From Brachynemurus nebulosus (Eukaryota; Arthropoda; Insecta; Neuroptera; Myrmeleontidae), in contig JAPWDM010000006.1 of the NCBI GenBank assembly GCA_035578155.1, positions 13,408,305 through 13,472,304 of the forward strand: 64,000 nucleotides of DNA, in the 5' to 3' direction. Positions 57,394 to 64,000 of this stretch are shown piece by piece (position 1 is the stretch's first letter; every line of letters begins with the position of its first letter). The position numbers and the translations under genes are program-made. Under the pieces are notes generated by a model. It saw only the letters and a list, made by a program, of their open reading frames with translations. It was not told the origin of the DNA and did no database searches.

Positions 57394-58638
57394 GGTATGT
57401 TCCAACAAACACTAGAATTTCCAATTCGAGTGAATCCAGTATTTTAAATTCGGTAATGTCATTTGAAGGTCAAATCAAATTCAATTCAGAACTTCAGTTT
57501 TGTATTTAATAGGTAGGAACGTTTATATTAATTCTTAGGGATTTCAAAAGATGTCTCTACTAAAGGCTTGAGTTATATGTATTCTATACACTGTTGAAAA
57601 AATATGTATAATTACAATAAAAAATATGGTAATTTTTTACAATATGTGTCTTGAAAATTACAATGTGTTAGTAAATTTAAATAATTTAGTTGTAAAATAT
57701 GAAATTTTGTGTAAAAATAAATTTTCCCTGTGATTTTAAATACTTTAATACTAAAATTACATATAAAAGTGGTATTTGACATGCTAAAATAGTAAAATTA
57801 CATTTCGAAACGAAAATTTACTGTATTTGTATGTAAATTACCGGTCTTTTGGATGTAAGTTACCGGTATCATGTGATTGATTCTGCGCAGTTGACGGCGT
57901 CAGTTGAGTTGACAATGTAACTTTACATGTCGTACCTAATTAATTTACATTGAGTGGTGTAAAATTACATCCGAAATGTAAGGTAAAACATTCCACAATG
58001 TAATTTTACATAGAAAATGTTCTAAACATTTCGAAATGTAATTTTACAATATTTAATGTTGGCAATTAAATGCCAACATTAAATGTTGTAAAACTTTTCA
58101 ACAGTGTACCTTCCATATTATGAAGAATATTTACAAATAATATATCCAGTAAAAAATTATTATGTATTTTAAAATAGGTTAATTTAATTTTTAAATAAAA
58201 AGTACGAAATATTTTTTTTTTACTTTACTCCATATTTTACTTTATTACTTACTAAAATAATATAATATAAATATTTATAAAATAAATAATTAAAATATAC
58301 CTGTTTGCTAATTAAAAAAAAAAATATACCTATTATAGCAATTAAATAAAGTCAAAAATTTGAAGTTTGTCTTTTGACAGAACAATTCAAACTTAAAATG
58401 TCTTTATTATTTAAATTTTTAAATTATAAGGTTAAGGATTTGAAATACTTACTCTGAAGCAAGAATTTTAAAAATCAATTCGCCTGAGTTCAGAATTAGA
58501 TTTAAATACTTGTTGGAACAAAGAATTTCAAATTGTGTGTAAACTGGAATTACAATTCTGGCTAGTTGGAACAGTAAAGTCAACTATACGCATGCTCATT
58601 AAAACGAGAATTAATTCGAGTGTTTGTTGGAACATACC
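57394..58638. mobile_element. 1.25-kb TIR element (host of a nested insertion)
   Basis: The left end is GGTATGTTCCAACAAACACT and the right end its complement (GTGTTTGTTGGAACATACC). TTAGA flanks both sides (57389-57393, 58639-58643). AATTCGAGTG-type blocks lie just inside each end. Removing the nested element at 57589-58106 leaves about 725 bp. No frame is recognised. A 5-bp duplication does not by itself settle the superfamily. Confidence 0.75.
57589..58106. mobile_element. 518-bp TA-flanked MITE nested inside the previous element
   Basis: CACTGTTGAAAA at the left and TTTTCAACAGTG at the right are exact complements, and TA lies outside both ends (57587-57588, 58107-58108). The body has many copies of an AATGTAATTTTACAT palindrome-like motif. 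A 14-bp perfect hairpin lies near the right end (58051-58084, ATTTAATGTTGGCA and complement). It is Tc1/mariner-like by ends and target. It is younger than its host. Confidence 0.78.
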
Positions 58639-58643
58639 TTAGA

Positions 58644-59433
58644 TGTTTAAAAAATAGGTTTTTAATAAAAAAAAATTAAAAATATCCTTGCACTCATTTC
58701 GTGATAAAAATCCCATAAAAATTAAACAGGAAAATTGTTGGTAAAATCGAAAAGTGTACTCCTTGTTATACCTATGTATACATTAGATATACTTCCGTTG
58801 AACGACGACAACAGGGCCTCTGTATGTTAACTTACTTTTAGTATACATTTTAGACACAAATTCAATTATTCAACCGATTATCGTGAAAATCAATGGAGTT
58901 CTATGTTCTGACAGTTGATGAATCGGTAAAAATAAAATTTTTAAAATCGGTAAAAAATTGTGACCCTTGGGGGGAGGGGGCGGGAAGTGTTACCCAAGGC
59001 AAATTCAGATCGAACAAATGCAATAAATTTAACAAAATTAAACGACTGTACCTATTTTTTTGTCTCTTTTTCTTATTTTTATTTCACTGTAACTTAAGAC
59101 TGTACGTCTAATTTTGCTTCATTTGTTAATAACGTCAAATCATTTTTAATCGAATGAATCCTTATCATTATTTTGATCGAATAAAATCTCCTCTTTCCAA
59201 AAAGTTGTATTAAAAGTTGATTTCTAAAAAAAAATCCCTCCTAGTCGAAGGCTTGAAGCATCAGTCGTGAGTCTATATGAAACATTTTTTAACAATCACG
59301 CACCCGTAGTATAGCGAGATTTTACTGTAATCAATTAAAAATTATTTGCGACGTTACAATAGAATACGAGAAAAATACTTTTTATCTAATATATTTTTGC
59401 CAATTATGAATTTTCTAAAAATAAATAAATAAA
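58644..59433. other. Spacer
   Basis: No gene is recognised. The open frame at 58893 (72 codons) has no recognised domain. Confidence 0.35.
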
Positions 59434-59435
59434 TA

Positions 59436-60330
59436 CCGTAAAACCGTCTAGACTCGGACACTTTTTTTATATTTTTTTGGTTAATTTTATATTTATACAT
59501 GTTTCCTTCATAGATATCACCAATAAAAATATTACTATTAGAAAGAGTGTACATTATTTTTTATATCCCTGACCCATTTATTTCATTATAAGTAAAAATA
59601 AAAAATAATTAGTAAGTGTCCGGGTCTACACCCTAAATCCGTCTTGACCCGGACACTTACTTAAATAATGTAATAACATGCACACTAACCTCTCCCGTCG
59701 GCTTTAGGACAGTGTTTTATATCGTCTGATGTCTTTGAACCTGTCAAAGACTTCAAAATATTTTGTGGGAAAGGAGAGGAGGCAATGCATCGTGTGCCTC
59801 TCTATGAAGTAAACATACGATATGACACCAGAAGGAGGCATAAACCGCGTAATTCTGGGGGGAATATTAACGTAAGGATAGTGGGAGTTACAGTTGGTGC
59901 GAATCGCGGCCATAGTGTAATAAACTGATGTGTCCGGGTCTAAACGGATATACATATATAGCAAGTATTTTTTTATATATACATCGAATATAACTTCAAA
60001 CATCATTAAATGATGCGAGATAAAATTCTGAACACATACATATGAAAACTAAAACAATATGACAATTATGACGAAAATTTCATGATGTCTAAGTTAGACA
60101 CACATTTTATTTCTTTGAAAAACTGTAGCATAGTAATCCTGTAAAATGAGATAGTAAATGTTGAAATCCCTAATTTTTATTGGTACAGCTGTTTAGAGGG
60201 TCTTTCTCTCTCTAATGACGTCAAGAACAAATGTTTATTGTTGCAAGTTAATGTAGAAATTATTTTCTTTGAAGATTGGTGCAAAGTGTCCGGGTCTAGA
60301 TCCCCTGTTCGGGTCTAGACGGTTTTACGG
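59436..60330. mobile_element. 895-bp TIR element with repeated GTGTCCGGGTCT blocks
   Basis: CCGTAAAACCGTCTAGAC at the left is matched exactly by GTCTAGACGGTTTTACGG at the right, with TA outside (59434-59435, 60331-60332). GTGTCCGGGTCT or its complement recurs at about 59617, 59646, 59931 and 60288, with a diverged CGGACAC block at the left end. The pair at 59613-59661 forms a hairpin (TAAGTGTCCGGGTC and complement). The 100-codon minus-strand frame (59704-60006) has no recognisable transposase motif. The CCGTAAAA tip resembles the GTAAAAG group, so the two may be related. Confidence 0.72.
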
Positions 60331-60332
60331 TA

Positions 60333-60617
60333 TATGAAAATTGTTACAAAATAAATAATACAGATTAACATATTTTAATAATCAAAAGTTACTCCGGAAA
60401 TTGTAATAATATAATAAATTCATTTTTTTTTAAGTTAATTAATATAATTAGAATCATAAATCTTAATAAATTAACACATACTAATTGAGTTCAGTTTACT
60501 ACTATTCTTAGCGTTGTTGTGAGAATTCACAAATTAAAGGCGCATATATACTGAAAAAAAAATTTGCTTCAAATGTTTGCGAATATTTGCAATGTCTTGA
60601 AAACCATAAATAAATTG
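60333..60617. other. Spacer
   Basis: No feature is recognised. Confidence 0.3.
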
Positions 60618-60619
60618 AT

Positions 60620-61229
60620 ACAGCCGACCCTCGTTATGAGTCCGCCGATTTATATTTCTATTGTAAACATTCCCTCTTTATGACCGAAAAAATTCATTTC
60701 AGTCTCCGGTTATAAGATCGGAACATTGTTGTTGATATTTAATAGTGCAACTCATAAATCATCCTGTCAGAATCTTTTTATTCACTAAAATAATTTTTTT
60801 ATAGGTCCGTGTTTACATAATACATGTGTAGTTGACCAAAACAAGTTTTGTTCGTTCATTGCGCGGATTATATTACAAACTTTGACTAACAATATTATTT
60901 ACAATTTCTACAAAAGAATTTAAAAATTGTTTTAAAGAAAATGTGTTGACAGTATCGTTTAAACTCCTGTCACACAAACTAGAGAACGCATTTAGAAAAT
61001 ATTAGTAAATGTATTTATTAAAAATAGGTAGATTTTGTGCCACTTCTAACGAATGGTAATACTATACTAAACGTTCGGGCAATTTGATTATAAATAAGTA
61101 CACAGCTTGAAAAGTAGGGGAAGTGCGAGTTACGGCGGTCGACTACTAAGCACAAGTGGGGGTACAGGAATTCTTAAAATTATATTCTCCTACAGCCCCG
61201 TAAGCGGACTCATAAAGAAATTCGGATGT
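60620..61229 (+). mobile_element. Pogo/Tigger-like MITE, copy 3
   Basis: CAGCCGACCCTCGTTATGAG at the left is preceded by TA, and AGCGGACTCATAAAGAAATT near the right is inverted. The last few bases of the right tip are changed. The body is colinear with 13495-14117, including AAGTAGGGGAAGTGCGAGT. No transposase. Confidence 0.78.
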
Positions 61230-62204
61230 ATAATGATAAATCTGGATACTATTCAAAAAAAGACTTTTGTCGCGTCAGTCAAAATTCTAAAACGAATTTC
61301 GTTATTTTGATAGTAAAATTGGAAAGTTTGCACCCAAATTATCCTAATTCTGGAGGTAACAAAAGAAACCAGACTAGCCCAATTTACATAAAAAATGTGA
61401 CCAATTGAACAAAACACGTACGAAATTTTTTGGGTACAGAGTTTCGATTCTTTAATTTTTATATTCGGCTATTAATAGCAAAAAGGATTAAAAAAAAATT
61501 GTTATTAACAAAAAAATTAAATTATAGGTGAAACATTTATGTTTAAATGTGTAATAGAATAGAATTATTTATTTCGTTGGTTAATCTACTCATTTCAGTA
61601 TTTGTCACTGGTCGGTCAGTGGCTCTCTAGAGCAAACATCAAGGCCATCACTAAAGTCGCTTTCTGTACACGTCTATTTTACATAATTTCAACACATACT
61701 GAATGGGTATTTAAAAATTAATCAAAATTTATAATTATCTTTATTTAAAAACATAGAATACTGAAAAGTTTTAAAATTTACTCAAACTGGTAAATATTTG
61801 TTTTTAACGAGTTTTAAGTTCTTTTTAAGTCCTATTATTATTATAAAGTAAAATTTTAATATGATGTTAAAAGTAAAATAAACATTTATATTAAGTTTAA
61901 AATTTTTTGTTACAATTTTTCCCACCTAGTCCTAATCTAACTAAACCGCAACCTTCTTGAAAATAACACAATTCAAAGAAATTAAAATAATAATCGTGAT
62001 GACGTGATTAAACGATACAGTATAATCTTTTTTTATGCGGTGCATCAGAACGGAATAAAAGAGTACAACTTTTCAAATAACTACAAAAAATAAAATTTGC
62101 AATAGATTTTAAAAAAAAAATATAACTAAAAATAAATATAAAAAAAAAATTTCATAACATTGAAAAAATTACGATAAATATATACGTAAAAAAATAGATG
62201 ATAA

Positions 62205-62208
<4 letters not shown>
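61230..62208. other. Spacer
   Basis: No gene is recognised. TTTTTTTATGCGGTG at about 62030 resembles the end hairpin of the GCATAAAA family. Confidence 0.35.

Positions 62209-62289
<81 letters not shown>
62209..62289. repeat. (TA)n microsatellite
   Basis: About 40 uninterrupted TA units. It abuts the second copy of the 10444 repeat, which begins at the analogous position. Confidence 0.97.
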
Positions 62290-62291
<2 letters not shown>

Positions 62292-62508
62292 CTATTTCAA
62301 ATACAATTGATCATGAGTCAAAGTTAAAAAATTAAATAATTCTTATATTCAAATCAATCTTCTGTTCTTTTCTAAAAACAAATTGCAATTTTAAAATTTA
62401 TGTAAGTACAATAATCAAAGACATAAAGCGAAGAAAACGGAAATTATTTAAATTCATAAGTGATGAAGCATGGTTAAATTTAACTGAAATGGACCATACT
62501 TATGTATT
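62292..62508 (+). repeat. Dispersed repeat pair, copy 2 of 2
   Basis: Matches 10444-10665: AATTGATCATGAGT, AAATCAATCTTCTGTTC, AAACGGAAATTATTTAAATT and GAAGCATGGTTAAATTTAAC. Several small gaps separate the two copies. Confidence 0.75.
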
Positions 62509-62575
62509 GTGATGATAAAAAACCGCATTTTTTAAATCCGCATAAGAAAATTGCACAAAAATAGGTTTTAAGGTA

Positions 62576-62805
62576 GGGTAAAAGCCCCCTTTGTGGAACG
62601 GTATCTAATTATGAACATTTACATATTAATGAAGTTATTTCTGAAAGAAACGTCTGATAACAAAAATTATTATTAATAGAATGATTGTTTTTCAATTTAA
62701 ATTCACCTCGCATTTAAAGTTTCCTTACTTAATTAAAGAAATAAATATGTAAATGTCAAAACTGTTCCAGTATTAGATACCGTTCCACAAAGGGGGCTTT
62801 TACCC
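62576..62805. mobile_element. 230-bp MITE of the GTAAAAG group
   Basis: Left GGGTAAAAGCCCCCTTTGTG and right complement are perfect over at least 33 bases (continuing GAACGGTATCTAA). TA flanks both sides (62574-62575, 62806-62807). The centre shares AATGAAGTTATTTCTGAAAG with the other members. The perfect TIRs suggest this is the youngest member here. Confidence 0.85.
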
Positions 62806-62807
62806 TA

Positions 62808-64000
62808 TACTAAAATATTTAAAATTGTAAAAATTATAATCTTAACGACAAACTCACGAAAAGGAATCAAAACAACTTCCACACTATAACTTATTCGTTT
62901 TTTAAGAAAAACTTTTTTTATCTTGCCGAAGAAAAACAGCAATAGGGCGGAACAATAAATGTAATAAACTATTTAAAATCATCGAAAAGGTAATACTAGC
63001 TTTTTACTTGACTTCTTGTTAATCTTTCAGAATCTAAAAACTTCGAATAACTAACTGTGGTAATGGTTAATTTTGAAACATCGGGTAAAAAGACGTTTTT
63101 TTTTCCAAATCATTAAAATAAATCTACATTGAAATGTTTATAATTTCATGATAAAATATTTAATGGTGGACTTTTTTTTTTTAATAAAAGTTTTTTCTCT
63201 TATCAGATTAAAATAATAAATTTGTTCAGAAAATGTATGGTCTATATTTCAGTATGTAGTTTTCTTATGTACATATTTCAGTAATATTTTCTTGCTGGAA
63301 TGTATTTTTCGTTTCACTCACATTTTCTATTTTTGTATTTGTGTTAATATTACATACAATTATTTTTTTCCTTTTTTTACTTATTTATACCTCTATATAG
63401 AGCAAATTTTTTTGTAAAGTTTTTCTTTTTCTGTGTAAGTTATAATTTTTCTTTTCTGCTTATTTTAAGAAATTAATTTCAAGATTGTTGGTGGAACTTT
63501 TACTATTTATAGTGGATGTTGACTATGCCAGACATTAATTTTGATGTAAGATACTTTCTTGTTCAAACAAAGTATTTGTGTATATATTTTATTTTTATTT
63601 TAATTATACCCTTTACATACCAGATGGAAGCAAAAATAACTCACTTTTGATAAAGAATATAATATGGTAGTTCGTCAATGTCCGTCAATCCGAAGATAAT
63701 CGATTTCTATGGGAGGAGCTGCAACTCAAAGTTTTGGATACATATCTACTAAATCATTTCAATACACCACAAATCCAATTTTACGTAGTGGTCGGTGCAA
63801 ATTTAAGGGGAAGTACGTAAAATCGGAAGATCAGAGGCGTCGGTAAACTTTTATTTCGGGGGTTGGTAAATACTATTTATGTGAATTTATTTAAAACAAA
63901 ATTATCTTAAGAGACAATTTACACCTAAAAGTCGGTCTGTAGACAAAGGAAATCGAATGTTATACTAATGAATATGAGTGGCGACCTTTAGAAAACTGTC
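62808..64000. other. AT-rich terminal stretch
   Basis: No gene or element end is recognised up to the window edge. The sequence after about 63600 is somewhat less AT-rich but shows no credible frame. Confidence 0.35.

Noticed and set aside
59704..60006. 100-codon frame inside the 59436 element as a transposase fragment
   Set aside because: No DDE/D or DNA-binding motif is visible. The frame overlaps the repeated GTGTCCGGGTCT blocks.

Overview
The window is strongly AT-rich eukaryotic DNA. Long (TA)n tracts, Helitron-like ends, piggyBac-, hAT-, PIF/Harbinger- and Tc1/mariner-type miniature elements, and a tRNA-like sequence with Pol III boxes point to an arthropod, probably an insect nuclear genome. 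The lineage cannot be fixed from this sequence alone. I recognise no protein-coding gene. Most open frames are short, and the longest are translations of tandem repeats or lie in repeat DNA. I read the window as intergenic or deep intronic DNA built largely by transposable elements.

Layout, left to right. 1-8.7 kb: mostly plain AT-rich sequence with a 26-bp tandem repeat, two TA-flanked inverted-repeat elements (2402-2557, 3265-4345) and a degenerate tandem array (7070-7735). 8.7-20.8 kb: a Harbinger-like miniature element, a Helitron fragment, a piggyBac-like miniature element with intact TTAA duplications, pogo-like copies, an inverted-repeat element inside a (TA)n tract, a second Harbinger-like family and several long hairpins. 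21.4-25.4 kb: a 4-kb fold-back element whose arms carry 7 and 5 copies of a 141-bp unit. 25.5-34 kb: a reverse copy of the 3265-4345 element and copies of a dispersed family ending in GACAGGGG. 34-39 kb: two Helitron copies with CTAG|T ends, one interrupted by a retroposon-like inverted repeat with a 13-bp target duplication. 40-54 kb: a longer Harbinger-like copy, a tRNA-bearing insertion with a 15-bp target duplication, a small hAT element with a perfect 8-bp duplication, a second piggyBac copy, an inverted pair of SINE-like sequences, and a 142-bp insertion with a 14-bp duplication and a hammerhead-like ribozyme core. 54-64 kb: nested TIR elements, an element with repeated GTGTCCGGGTCT blocks, another pogo-like copy and a 230-bp miniature element.

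No genes act together here. The coherent story is mobile-DNA history: non-autonomous DNA transposons of at least six types, nested insertions that give relative ages, and three insertions with 13-15 bp target duplications. Two of those three carry hammerhead-like cores, which suggests Penelope-like retroelement machinery in this genome. One possible core promoter with a leader exon lies near 39.9-40.07 kb.
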